64,000 nt of DNA from Colletotrichum lupini (taxonomy: Eukaryota > Ascomycota > Sordariomycetes > Glomerellales > Glomerellaceae): NCBI RefSeq assembly GCF_023278565.1, contig NC_064679.1:434001-498000 (forward strand), written 5' to 3'. This document shows positions 34,732 to 46,745 of the stretch, in pieces. The position numbers were made by a program, and so were the translations under genes. Every line of letters begins with the position of its first letter. The first letter of the stretch is position 1. The notes under the pieces are model-generated. The model was not told the origin of the DNA. It worked only from the letters and a program-made list of their open reading frames with translations, and searched no databases.

Positions 34732-36343
34732 TTAATGACACCACAACCTCACAGCCTTATCCTTTCCACCACTGCCCACGCGCTGGCCATCTCTGGGACT
34801 CCAGTCAACGGCATACACCTCATCCTGGTGCCCCGGAAGGTCTACAGCCAGCTTGTGCGTCGCCATGGACCACACCTTGAGCGTGGTATCTTTTGATGCC
34901 GTCACAAGCAGCCGCGAGTCCGCGGAGAAGGCGCACTGGTACACAGGCGCGACGTGTCCGCGCAGCGTGTTGATGAACTTGCCATCTCTCGCGCTCCAGA
35001 GCTTAGTATGGTTGTCCCAGCCCGCGCTGGCGATGAGAGTGCCATCCGGGGAGAAAGTGACGTGGTTAACCTGTTTCTGATGACCCAGCATACGCGCCAC
35101 GGGCTTGGTGCCTTGTGACGGATCCCAGAGGTACATTGTGAAGTCGTCGCTAGCCGAGACGATGCGTTCGGCCACCTTGCCCTGGATCTTGGCGGCCTTC
35201 TCGAAGCGCTCCTTAGCCTTGGCGCGGCGAGCCTCCTCCGTCTCCGGCGTGGGAGTGTGGTCGAAGAAGCCCGTTCTTAGGGCAAAGTCGGAAGATAGGG
35301 CGAGGTGGTTGACCCAGTGGGCGTGTGAGGAGAGCGTGTGTACGAGAGTGCCCTTGACCGAGTCCCAGACCTTGACCGTCTTGTCGTGGCTGCCCGTGTA
35401 GACGAGCCCCGTACCGCCCCATTTCACGCAGCTGACGCTGCTCTTGTGGCCCGACAGGACGTGCTCTGTCCGACCCGTGTTGACGACCCAGATGCGCACC
35501 GTCGCGTCCTTGCTGGCGGATGCCAGGCGGGGAGTGCCGTCGCGCCAGAGGTGATAGGGTTCCCAGGCGATTCCAGTGACCCATTTTGCGTGGCCAGATA
35601 GGGGCTGGCCGACAGCGACGCCTTTGTCCGGATCCCAGAGGCGAACCGTCTTGTCCATGCTGCCCGTTGCGAGGCGGCGGCCGTCGGCGGACCACGCAAC
35701 GCAGAGCACCCAGCCGGAGTGGCCCGAGAGTGTGAACTTCGGGGTGCCTGTCTCGGTATCCCATATACGAGCTGTCTTGTCTCCACCGCCCGTTGCTAAC
35801 CTCTTGCTGGTCTCGGGGGAGAACTGGGCTGAGAGGATGGCTTCGCCGTGACCTGGGATGCGATGGGCCATGCGGGTGACGGCTTGCACCTTGAATACGG
35901 CCTGGGGCTCGGCACTAAGAGTGACTGTTGTTTCGAAGGGGTTTGCGACGCCATGGCTGCGAAGGAGCTCGAGGAGGTTGGTGGGGTATTGGTCGACGAT
36001 GATATCTGTGTCGGGGATGTGGATTCGGAACTTGTACGGGAGGAAGTCTTCTCTATCCTGTGTTGGGGGTTAGACAATGGTCGTATACGGTACTGCCAAC
36101 AGAAAGTATATGGCTGACCTTTCCTTGCAAAGTGTTGAGAAGGAGAGTCAAGTTCTTCTCAGAAGCGTCGGCGAGGGGCACCTCGATCACCTCAGCCAGC
36201 TGCTGTCCGTCGCCATCAACGAAGCGGGCCTTAAAAGAGCCCTCAAGGCCCGGAGCCATTGCTGTGACATCTTGCTGAGTCTGTGTCTTCTCGAGCGTCT
36301 CGCGCTTTTGACGCTTCGAGGGCGGGGGGAGTACCGTCGCCAT
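34732..36343 (-). CDS. RSA4: Rsa4/Notchless (NLE1) WD40 ribosome assembly factor
   Basis: Essential nucleolar/nuclear pre-60S assembly factor of 516 aa; exons 36343-36119 and 36057-34732. The N-terminal NLE (MIDAS-interacting, ubiquitin-like) domain, residues about 35-125, is split by the single 61-nt intron after NTLQGK. It continues DREDFLPYKFRIHIPDTDI. In yeast this domain binds the AAA-ATPase Rea1/Mdn1. An eight-bladed WD40 propeller follows from HGEAILSAQFSPET to the C-terminal DKAVRLWCH; repeats such as GGGDKTARIWDTETG, GSMDKTVRLWDPDKG and SASKDATVRIW are clear. The insert DHTPTPETEEARRAKAKERFEKAAKIQGK between blades is typical of the family. Length and architecture match yeast Rsa4 (515 aa). 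Confidence 0.96.
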
Positions 36344-36871
36344 GGTTGTTGCGTCGGTTGACCGCCTGCTCGATAATAGTCCTTTTTTGGTCTTTGAAAT
36401 TGTCAGAAATATTTCGACTACGGCGATGCGGGATGGTGGGGCAGAAATTTTGATGCGCAGACGGGACGGTGGACCAGGGACCATCGGTCAAAAATTGCCC
36501 GTGGTTGCGACGCCCCCACTACAACGGCCTGAAAAAATGGCATCGCTAGCATTTGCAAGTGGAGAAACAATATGTTGTCTGTTAGTGCGGGCATTGACAA
36601 GATAAAAATGACCCCCGGTTCAGACGATGAACAAACTCCGAGAGCCATCCTGGCAGCTCTCTCCCGGAACTGTGCTTTTCCAGCGAGAAGAAAACTAAGT
36701 ATGTCCGGGTCAGCTTGCTGCGCTGGTATCCTTATAAACGCCATGCCCCAGTTCCTCCATCCGGTAGGGTATCTGTAACCCTCTTACACATTACACACAC
36801 TGAGCCCTCTCAAGCTCATCATACACAATCTCCCCTCCTCTTCTTCCAATGACTAACGGCACAAGCGGCGA
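36344..36871. other. Intergenic region
   Basis: About 0.5 kb between the Rsa4 start and the FAR1-like stop, containing the Rsa4 promoter. Nothing recognisable beyond that. Confidence 0.5.
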
Positions 36872-38277
36872 CTATCTTCCCATGTGAAGGCTGGGGTCGA
36901 GTGTCTGGTCCATAGCTGTCTTCTTCGGCCGGCCACGCCTCTTTGAGCCTGTGGCCGGCGAGGCACTTGACGCTCCCTTTGACATTGCATTATTCGTAGG
37001 AGCCGCAGTGTACTGATGGAACACTTGCGGCTGACCTTGCGCCGACTGCATGCCGAATTGAGGCACAGGAATAGGCGTCTGTTGGACAGCATTCTGCTGC
37101 TGGAAGGTGTTGTTAAGGTGCTGCCCGCGCATCTGCATCGTCCTCTGGTTGCGCTCCTCGATCTCAGCTTGCCGATCTCTATACTGCGCGTGCTCGTCGT
37201 GGGTTGTCTGCTCAAACGGGTGCTTAGGCATACCAGCCATGCCATCCCGGGACATCTGGTTCATCTGCTGCTGAACCCGATTGTGGTTATGGCCATGATT
37301 GTGGCCAAGATTATGATTCTGTACTTGTTGCTGCTGGTGCTGTTGGGGATGTTGTTGATATTGTTGATGCTGCACTTGCTGATGCTGCTGCTGTTGTTGC
37401 GGTTGAGGGGGTTGCTGTTGTTGGTGCTGTTGCTGTTGCTGGGGCGGTGGCTGTGGTAGTTGTTGCTGTGGTACCTGCTGCTGCTGTTGCTGCTGCGGCT
37501 GTTGTGTGCTTTGCGATTTGCGTCGACTTTCTTCGATCTCTTGATGCTTCTTCTCCTGCCTAGCCTGCCTTTCTTGTCTCTGCATATCCTCGTTCTCGAC
37601 GGCATATATGGCTGCGATGCGCAGTTGCATCTGGGCTAGTATACCCAGGCGTTCAGGTTTCGACATCTTGCGGTACTCGGACTTGAAGTTGTGAAAGGTC
37701 TCGCCGGTAAGTCGCATCGTGTTGGGAGCGGCTCCCACCATGAGAAGGAGGGCAGCTGTTGTGGGATCTGGCGCCGGACCAGAGTTTTGCACTTCCGGAA
37801 CTAGGAAGGTTAGCAAGGAACAACGGATTGCACCGGGGTAGGAGGCATACCAATTGATACGTCCTGAACGACGTCGGCATCTCCCTCCGCATCAGCATCC
37901 TCCTCATCGGTCGGCGGGTCGGGCGTACGCGCTTCATGGTTGTGTTCGCTGCATATGATGGTCAAGATCCATTTCCCCAGCGTCTTACGATTGACGGCTT
38001 TGGCCTTCCAAGGGCAATTGGTCTTCTTGGTGGATGTCTTCAGCTGCGTCGCTGTGCATTTGTAAGGCTGGCCACCACGATCGCAGACGAGGTCACATCT
38101 GACGACCTCGCTTCCTTTCTCGTAGGTGCCGCCGACCTTGTTTCGATGGGTACGTGACTTGACGACCTTGTACCCATCTTTTTGCATGCGCGTCTTCAGC
38201 GCCGCGAAGAGCTCGTCGAACGAGGCATATTCCTCAGTGCCGTCGCTGCGGTCGCGGGCGCCCAGGATGCCGAACAT
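36872..38277 (-). CDS. FAR1-type zinc-finger protein with polyglutamine tract and AT-hook
   Basis: Probable DNA-binding nuclear protein of 451 aa; exons 38277-37851 and 37800-36872. The N-terminal FAR1/WRKY-GCM1-like domain (about residues 17-116) starts YASFDELFAALKTRMQKDGY. Its likely zinc ligands are C65, C88 and H112-x-H114 (NCPW, EHNHE), followed by an acidic linker. A helical region (LTGETFHNFKSEYRKMSKPERL), a charged coiled coil and a long Gln-rich tract (about residues 230-300, CAG/CAA codons) come next. The C-terminus has an AT-hook RRGRPKK (430-436). FAR1 domains derive from MULE transposases; here no transposase catalytic core is present, so this looks like a domesticated DNA-binding module. 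It is divergent from MSH4. Target genes unknown. Confidence 0.85.
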
Positions 38278-38799
38278 GTTGACGGCGGGGCGGGGCGACT
38301 AAACACCAATGTCGCGATGGCTTCAAAAGCCTGGTCCCGGATCGGTGTCGGTCGAGATGGGCAGTTCGAGTCGTGGTGTCGCGGCGCGACGCGGTTTGGC
38401 TTCCTGTGCGGATTGGTTTTCCAAGCCTGTCGCAAACTCTTCCTGGCGTGTCAGGGCCGTGGGGATGACGACTTGACTCCACCGGCCGACATCTCATTAC
38501 TTTAGTGGCTGTGCATCCGATAGTTATGTGGCTAGTGCTTGTGGCTCCACTCCTGACAAGACCGGGGCAACCCCGGCTCGGCCGTGTAAGTCAGGCAGGA
38601 GCTGTTGCCCGTTGCTGCGATCTTGGTATGAGGTTCTTCGATTCTTCTCAACGACGCCCCATCTATTTCTTTCGAGTAAGGATAATCCCGATCTGTTCTG
38701 CTAGTTGAAGCCTCACCTCCCATCACTGTAGTCTACCAAATATATCCTGAACTGCGAGACCGCCAGTATCTCGGCCGGTGTAGTCCACATCGCCACAAG
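38278..38799. promoter_or_regulatory. Divergent promoter region of FAR1-like gene and MSH4
   Basis: 522 bp between two divergent start codons. No gene, TATA box or clear repeat was identified. Confidence 0.5.
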
Positions 38800-41700
38800 A
38801 TGGATGCTCGATACTTGCGGCCGCCGAGACCTTCGACGGGTTACATGACCACTCCTTCTCAGACACCAGCGCCATACGGGAGGGCGTCTCCTTACTTCCC
38901 CCAAACAACCTCAAGAACGGGCACAAGCTCAGCAAATCCGAGAGAAGAAGGCTCCTACACGGCAACGCCGATACCATCTTCAGCGGAAGATCCTGTGTCT
39001 AGTTCTTACTACACCCCAAGCTACGACTACGGTACTGATACTAGTGGTATTATATCGAGACCTCGTACGACCCGGCCGAGCACTTCCCACACTAGTCGCA
39101 CGTCGCGAACCCCTTTTCTGCCCAACAGCGCCAAACACACCATTGTGTGTGCCCTGAGCGAGGCTCGCGGAATCACTCCTGCTGTTGGAATTGTATTCTT
39201 CAACGTTGATACCGGAGAAGCTATCCTCAGCCAAATCTCCGACAACAGGTTCTTCGTTCGCACTCTCCACAAACTTCAGATCATGGAGCCAACCCATCTC
39301 CTGATCGTCAGCTCGTGCTGCCCCCCGAATCCCAAGTCGAGGCTTTACAGCCATATCGAGGAACATATGCCAGATACAAAGATCACATCTCTTGATAGAA
39401 AGTACTGGTCAGAGATGGATGGGCTCAATCGTATTCAAACCTTCGCATTCCGAGAAGACGCCGAAGCTGTAAAAGTTGCTATCGAAGGCAGCTTTTATGC
39501 GACTTGCTCATTTGCCGCGGTAGAAGTATCCTCGGAAATCCACGCTAGCATAATCACTGACTTTACGTCAAGGCTATGAGTTTCTTGGAGACCGAGTTCT
39601 CCGTGCGTGTTGTTCCACACTCTCTTCGCATTCGTTACCAGCCCTCGGAGGATACAATGATGATTGACGTATCTGCCATCATGTCTCTCGAGATCCTGCA
39701 AAATCGACGCCACGCGGCGTCTAGCGACAGCCTTTACGGTGTTCTCAAGCATACAATGACGCCCATGGGCGGCCGGGTACTTCGAAGTAATCTATTGCAG
39801 CCGTCTACACTAAAAGAGTCATACCTTGAGCCAAGATTTGCTGCATTGGAGGAACTTCTTGCAAATCAAGACATGTTTGCAGAGGTCCGAACAGGTTCGA
39901 TTCTCCCATCTTTTTGTCATCGGCGACCGACTAAGATTGTGCAGCTTTGAAGGCTTTTCCTGATGTCGAGAGCATGCTGACCAAGGTACCGAACCACGAT
40001 AACTGCTGATATCTTCCAGGCCCTGCTGACTGGGATAGCTTGTCATCATCCCTAACAAACCGTCCGTTGAGGCGTCAGAAAGAGCAATCAATCATGTTCT
40101 GATGGTCAAGACCTTCATAGATGCCGTTCCACCAGTGTTCCAGGCGCTAGGCCCTGCCACGTGCCCTCTTCTCACCAAAATCAGAGATCTCTGCCAGCCA
40201 GAGTTGACTGCAGCCGCCAGAGAGCTTGTGTACCAGAATATTCATGAGGATGTTCATTATGTCAAAAGCGCTCTAGACCTACGAAATCAAAGAACTTTTG
40301 CGGTCAAAGTAAGTGGCTTTGCGGTCAATGATGCTGAAAATTGGCTAACAATGCAGCAGCCTGGAATCAACGGGCTTCTCGATGTTGCCAGACAAGCCTA
40401 TAAGGAAAACACCGATGACGTCCATAAACATGTTGAAGAGCTGAATCGTAATTGAGCTGACCCTCCCCCACCGTCCACTCCTCATTCTAACAAGGATTGC
40501 AGGCGAGCATAGTATCGAAGCTATCCTACGGTTTGATAACGGGCGCAAGTACAGCCTCCGAATGCGAGCAGTGGATTTCGAGGACCGGGCTATTCCTGCG
40601 GTGCTTGTCAACCGGACGATGAGGGGTCGTTACATCGAATGTCTCACAATGCATCTCAAGAAACTGAACCAGAGAATCACCGACTCCGTTGCGGAAGTGG
40701 TCATGCTGAGTGACAAGGTTATTCAGGACCTCATCGACAGCATCCGGACTCAACTGCAGCCCCTCTACCGCGTCTGCGATTCAATCGCACTGCTCGACAT
40801 GATTGCGTCATTTGCACAGGCAAGTTCGACCTTCGATTGGAGAAGACCGGAAATATCAGATACTCTAGCGCTGAAAGCTGCTAGGCATCCCATCATGGAC
40901 AAGGTTTGGCCTACCCACTGGCTGCCTCAACACATGCTGATCGTAAGCAGACTCTGAAGGGTGGCTTTGTACCGAATGATTATTACGCTACCGAGGAGCA
41001 CCGTTTCCAGATTGTGACCGGCTGCAATATGAGCGGGAAAAGCACTTACATCAAGAGTATCTCTCTGCTTCAGATCATGGCACAAATTGGCTGCTTCGTG
41101 CCTGCTGAATACGCCAGTTTTCCCATTGTACACAATATCTTCGCTCGGGTGACTACCAACGACAATATTGAGTCCAATATGTCAAGCTTCTCGCTTGAGA
41201 TGAGAGAGATGGCTTTCATCCTTAGGTACGTAGTGTTGACGCAGGAGGTTCCAGTACTGACGTGCCCAAGCAATGTCACCCACAAGAGCATCGTCATCAT
41301 AGATGAACTAGGTCGAGCCACAAGCACTCGAGATGGACTTGCTATTGCGATCGCCATAGCCGAAGCCCTTATACAGAGCCGTGCCATTGTGTGGTTTGCA
41401 ACTCACTTCACAGAGCTTGGTAGGTCCCCTGGCACAATCCCTTGACTTCGTTACAGGTGGACCTGGTCGGGAGCTAACTCAATATGCCTTAGCCGACGTC
41501 CTAGCCGATCGTCCCGGAGTGCTGAATCTTCGTCTCGTCACGCAGGTTTCGACGACGGACAATAACGTACCCAAGTTAACTATGATGTACAAGGTTGAGT
41601 CGGGAAAGACTGAGGAGTTGCTCTATGGCATCACACTTGCGAAGGCAATGGCATTTCCCAAACGGTTCCTGGAAGTTGCCGAGGAAGTTGCTATATCACT

Positions 41701-42016
41701 GCATCAACGAAGGGAACAGAATAAGCAGTCTTCTCAAGCGAGGAAGATGCTCAACCGACGCAAGCTGATACTTAATCTTCACGAACAGCTCAAACAGGTG
41801 AAAAGTTCAGCAATGGATGATTCATCGATGAGAAGCTACTTGATACGTCTCCGAGAGGAGTTCGTCTTGCGTATGGAGGCCATCGAGAACGGCGGCAATC
41901 AAAGCAGTAGCAACGCTAGTGAGGCTCTCGGAGACGGGATGGACGGGGAGGATAAGGAGTTCGAGGACGAAGACGTCTTCGACACTGTTGATGCCGAGTC
42001 ACTTTGGAGCAGCTGA
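38800..42016 (+). CDS. MSH4: MSH4, meiosis-specific MutS homologue
   Basis: Subunit of the MutS-gamma (Msh4-Msh5) heterodimer that stabilises meiotic recombination intermediates and promotes crossovers. Nine exons (38800-39519, 39573-39894, 39945-39985, 40039-40308, 40357-40447, 40503-40903, 40951-41225, 41271-41419, 41493-42016) give 930 aa. The N-terminus is Ser/Thr/Pro-rich (first ~105 aa); there is no MutS domain I with the Phe-x-Glu mismatch wedge, as expected for MSH4. Connector, lever and clamp domains follow. The ATPase Walker A is TGCNMSGKST (638-647), diagnostic of MSH4 rather than the TGPNMGGKST of Msh2/3/6. Walker B is IIDELG with D718/E719, followed by the signature STRDG and THFTEL. 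An acidic C-terminal tail ends DTVDAESLWSS. Introns of 45-73 nt are all in phase. Confidence 0.95.
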
Positions 42017-42700
42017 GTGGAATACTTGAGGAAAAGCGATCTGAAGATGACTTTCAAAACAACATGGTTCTTTCGTTGCTAGGTTGTGTTATAGGTATGG
42101 GTCGGCCACCTACTTGGCTGTTGTTCATGAGATGGACGTGTATCGTAGTTCGCTTCTTCTCATAGGAACACACAAGATAAGGCGAGAGGTCTGGTTCGCT
42201 CAGTGATTAGAAACGGTGTCTCCTAGCAGCTTGAGCTTCTGACATGTCTGTCCAAGACTGCGTACACAGAGCCATGAGGACAACTAGTCTTGTATTGGTC
42301 TTCAAATGGATGGTAGGAGCTTCTTGTGCATAGAAGCAGCAAGGTGCATCATCCCAGTGCTCTTGGATTGATGCCATACGCAATTTGGTACGTGTTGAGT
42401 CTGGCTTGGAAAGGGCAAGAAGCACCCACCGCTCCTTCCCTCCAGGGGATAGGGAGTTTACCGATCGAACGGAAGGCACCAACCACCCTCGGACCTTGCA
42501 TCTTTCCCTCATCGCAACCTCCACGGTCGGTACCTCCCCATCCACCCACCTTGCCGCGTCTATCCTGTACAACGGTTTTCTTTCATCGATCGACTTCCCA
42601 CTCTGCCTTGAGGCCTTGTCTTTTACATCCAATTCATTCCTCACCTCTGGTCTCGAATATCTTGTGCATTGTACCACGCCCCAGCGGCCTTTTGCGCGCT
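42017..42700. other. Intergenic region
   Basis: About 0.7 kb between the MSH4 stop and the BTB-protein start. The last 200 bp is pyrimidine-rich, consistent with a promoter and leader. Nothing else was recognised. Confidence 0.5.
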
Positions 42701-45170
42701 ATGAAGAGCCCGCCTTGTGAGTATGGCGAAGAAGCCATGGAGGAGTTCGACCTACCATCGTGAGTTCCCCCAAGGGTCTATTTATCTTCACCTTGCTGAC
42801 GTCCCATAGCCTCTGGGAGACGAAGAACGACGCCGACATTCTTCTTACAATGGGTGCCAGCAAATGGGAACTTCATGACAAGGCGGTACGCGGAAAGAGC
42901 GGCTTGATCGACCACATCCTAGAGATGGTTCAGATGGTAAGCTCCTCATGCAGCGTATCGTCTCGCGAGGTCTCGCATGGCCTTTAAAGTGGCTTTGACT
43001 ACTAACGGCCGTTTCCAGAAAGAAGGAATAAGAAAGATTCCACTGAAGGAGCGCATGTTCCCTCATTCAGCTCTGAACACAGTGTTGAAGTACTTCTACT
43101 TTGGAGGTGGGTGATTTCTTCGGCCTTACGAAGGCGGAGTGTGCTGACCATTAGCAGAAAGCCTGATCACGGAAAAGACTGAAGTGATAGACCTCCTCTC
43201 CTTGTACGAGGTGTCCGCGACACTCGGCATTCTCCCGTTGCAAGAGAGGATTGCTTTCCAGGCAGGCTACTTGCTTGGCGAGATCCTCTCCAGTGGCACT
43301 GACAGAATGGGAGATTTCTACATCGTCATCGAGGTCATCATTGCGGAGCAGGACGACTTGTGGGTTTTCATGCACGAGGAGATGCAGCGAGCACTTAGCC
43401 CCTGTCTCCTCAAGCTTCTTCAACAGGACACCTTCGTGGACCTCATCAAACAGAACCCGGCATTCTGTTTGGAGATTCTTTCCACCGCTGTTGATCGCAT
43501 CGAGATACTCGAAGACGCTACAAAGGAGGTGACTAGTGTGAAGGGCGCGAGTGACGTCGGCACTCAAGCTGTGATCGAACATGGCAGTGGTATTCCGAGA
43601 CGTTATGGTAGGTACTTGGTTGTCGAGTATCGGCTCCGCCTTCACTGACACAAAGAAGTCGAAGCAGGAACACAAGCAGACATTCCGCTGCCGCACACCC
43701 CGAAAACCATCCCTTCGGCTACAGGTAACGATGACCAGCACCCATGCTCCGACGATGAGACGATTCCTCGGCCCAGAAAGCGCGTATCCATGGTAAATTT
43801 GGGCACAGAGTTCATCAGTCGACCGGATGATGCTAAACACTCTTCGCAGTCTATCCCTGGACCGGCGAACAAGTCTAGAACGGCGGAGAATCCCAATCCC
43901 ACCTCCAAAGATGCCAGAGGTAAGTCCTTTTCCAGCCATTCGGCGAGTTCTGGATCCATTTTCGAAACACTTCGGGATCCTTTTCACACGTTTCACAGGC
44001 TGATTGTGCGATAGTGAGCCAAATTCCGCAAGACTTCAAGTTCGACTTTCAGGCAAAGAGCCCCGAGGTCAAGAGTATCTCAACAGGTATCAACCAGAGC
44101 CAGGTATGCAGTCTTTCGGCGACGCCGAAAGTGGTCACTGGAAACGGGGCTGTTCCGAATGTTCGCCCTCAATCATCATCATCATCACATGCATCTACTC
44201 ACTGGGAGTCTTGCAGCGAGGGTGGTGAGAGAGCCGTCCCGGTCACCGAGATGAGCAAATCAATCGCTACGTCTGCCTCTGTCGAGCTTTCATCGCACAT
44301 TGGTGTAGCGCCAGAGTCTCAATCCAAAGATGAGAAGGCACAAGTTGGCTCTGGAACCAAGAAAGACACGATTTTGGGGAATTTATCGTTGAATTTCTCT
44401 AGCCATATTCAGGGGGTATGCCTACCAATTTCGCTGCCCGAAGACTCCGGTGCCCGTCAGCCCGAGCAGACTGCAGTTCCAGCCAGTTATGAGCGGTCAA
44501 GTCGCTCATACGCTTTCAAACGCGACAGCCTCCCTCGAGGCTTTCAGTTCTTCCAGTCCTCTAGTGGACCGCAGCCAGGGCAATGCGATGTCTCTACTTG
44601 CAAGGCTGCTTCTGGTCACTCTCAGGAAAATAAGACAGCTGTTACGGGAGTCGTCGAAAGACAGCGAAGAGAATACGTGTTGCGCGGGTCTGAAGTCACA
44701 CAGACCGAGGGGACATCTGCTCCCGCCATTCCGGAGCGGCCAAGTCGCCCGTACGGCTTCCATAGCGCAGACCTACCACGAAGCTTCAAATTCTCTGAGG
44801 GGGCCCAAGGAGAGCACTCCAAAGAGCCGAGTGTCAAAGCATCAGGCAGTAAGACACCTAACACCAAAGCCTCCACCAGCTGCGCTCAGCAGAGTACCTC
44901 TTCGTCTTCCCACACCAGAGTGAAGCCGAGCCCTTGGAAAGCCGACAAGGCAACGGCGAAGCAAATGAGAAAAGGACGGCTGATAGTCGAGCCTCCTGGT
45001 GAGTTGCCAAAGCCGTTCAACTTTTGGTGGTGCGGGGTTCTGCCTTGCCACTGGCTGCTCTGTTATCCAAAGGCCTTCTTCTCACCATCACCACAGAAAT
45101 CTCCTCCAGCTCACGAACAAACTTCAACCTCGAAGGGGACAACTTGGAGGAATGCTGCAAACCTTCTTGA
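42701..45170 (+). CDS. BTB/POZ-domain protein with repeated LPxxFxF motifs
   Basis: Unnamed fungal protein of about 620 aa. Seven exons: 42701-42759, 42810-42936, 43019-43106, 43155-43607, 43656-43919, 44015-44998 and 45097-45170. Residues about 27-120 form a BTB/POZ fold (NDADILLTMGASKWELHDKA ... FPHSALNTVLKYFYFG ... ALYE-like helix LLSLYEVSATLG), a protein-interaction or CUL3-adaptor domain. The remaining 400 aa are Ser/Thr/Pro-rich and probably disordered. They hold recurrent short motifs IPQDFKF (272-278), SLPRGFQF (about 440) and DLPRSFKF (about 521), the last two inside a degenerate repeat ERxSRxYxFxxxxLPRxFxF. The 3' end is uncertain. A strong GTGAGT donor at 44999 favours splicing to a short exon ending ECCKPS at 45170; unspliced reading continues to 45210 and adds ELPKPFNF. 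Function unknown. Confidence 0.75.
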
Positions 45171-45610
45171 AGTTGACAGATCTCCCGAAGTTCATCAGGG
45201 AACTCAGTGACGCAGCATCATGCGAGTTTTTGGCCGGGATTCAGTATCCAAAGATACTGTATGAGTACTGGATGAGCGACAGGAATGTTAGGAGAGGATG
45301 CATTCGAGGACAGAGGCATCCAACACGTGTTTATCGGTACAAGGTATGGAGATCCCTACAGAACATCGCAGAGTATGACTGACATCACCTCAGTGCTGAA
45401 GGTTTCCACCCAAGAAACAAACCCTTGTGGATCATGTATCCCTGACCATGATGGTCTGAAGGTATTGGAGTCTCAGAGGGGATGATGATGGAAGAAGCAA
45501 GTGAATGTAGTAGCGGCCATCACGGAAGGCATGGCATGATACAGACTTCCCAATGTCAGGGTAGCCTCGTAGATAGATCAAGGCCAAGAAGACCGAATGC
45601 AATTTACTGC
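45171..45610. other. Convergent intergenic region
   Basis: About 0.44 kb of 3' flanks of the BTB-protein and dehydrogenase genes. If intron 6 of the BTB gene is retained, its coding sequence extends to 45210. Nothing else was recognised. Confidence 0.5.
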
Positions 45611-46745
45611 CTACAATTGGGCCTTCTCCGTCCGGTTGCCCTGCTCGTCAAACCAGATCTTGGTTCCCTTGATCATTGACTCCTGCAATGCCGCACCGAT
45701 CTTGACAGCAGCCACTGCTGAAGTCAACTTGATCGGCACAGGCTTATCCTCCAACACACTCTCGGTAAACTCAATCGCCTCGGTCGTGAAAGCAGCCCTG
45801 AACCGATCCCAGTACGTTTGCGGCAGCTCTTGCCGGATGCCTCCCGGTGTGTAAATCTTTACATGGTTCTCCGCCGGCAACAGGTTGACGGACAACTTGC
45901 CCTTGGTACCAATAATCTCCGTTGAATCCTCCTGGCCCGCGGCCATCATGCGCGAAGCATACAGATACGCGATGCGCCCATCGTAAAACTCGACCGTGCC
46001 AACAGCGTTGTCGCGATCGTTGTGCTTCCGCAAGTCCGGTTCGACGGCTGTGATGCCCACGGCGTGGACGGACTTGACCTTGGTGGTCTCCTCGTCAAAA
46101 AACCAGAGCGCGAGGTCAATGTCGTGGATACTGCAGTCGACAAAGATGCCGCCCGAGAACTGGGCGTAGGCGACGAAGAAGCCTGAGGGGTCGAGGACGT
46201 CGCAGGTCTGGCTGCGGAGGATGGCGGGGCGGCCGATGAGGCCTTGTTGCATCTTTGCGTGGGCGTCGCGGTAGGAGGCGTCGAAGCGGCGGGAGAAACC
46301 GCACATTACTTTGAGATCTGGGCGTTTTGCGGCTGTGTCGACGACGGTTTGTGACTGTGGCCGTGTTGTTAGTTCCCTCTCGCCGCACATGTTCAGGTGG
46401 GAAGGACAAAACACTTACAACTTCAACAGTGGTGCCCAATGGCTTCTCGCACAAGACGTGCTTGCCCTTCTCAATGGCCTTGTTGGCTTGCTCGGCGTGG
46501 ACAGAGGTCGCGGACGCCACGCAGATGGCCTCTAGGCCTTTGTGGGCGAGCATGTCGTCGTAGGACTCGTAGACGGTGACGCCGTGGGGGGCGAGGTTCT
46601 CGGCGGCCCATTGGCGCTCGCCAGCGTCGGGCGAGCTGACGGCCACGAGGGTCGCGCGGGGCACATTTTGGTGGAAGTTGAGAGCGTGGCGCTTGCCCAT
46701 GCGGCCGAGGCCTGCGACGCCTACTGAGAGCTTCTTGGTTGACAT
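45611..46745 (-). CDS. Gfo/Idh/MocA-family NAD(P)-dependent oxidoreductase (inositol 2-dehydrogenase-like)
   Basis: Soluble dehydrogenase of 356 aa; exons 46745-46419 and 46354-45611. The Rossmann start is LSVGVAGLGRMGKRHALNF with the GxGxxG dinucleotide motif. The family EKP motif (LCEKPLG) ends the first exon. The C-terminal substrate domain has MCGFSRRFDASYRDAH and GGIFVDCSIHDIDLALWF, where the D-x2-x-H-D-x-D pattern with His as catalytic residue is typical of myo-inositol 2-dehydrogenases (IolG-like). The 64-nt intron keeps phase. The exact sugar or inositol substrate cannot be read from sequence. The gene converges on the BTB-protein gene and has a 1.4-kb upstream region. Confidence 0.92.

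Noticed and set aside
37016..37459. Leucine-rich 147-codon plus-strand frame resembling a membrane protein
   Set aside because: It is the mirror of the CAG/CAA polyglutamine tract on the minus strand, read as Leu codons.
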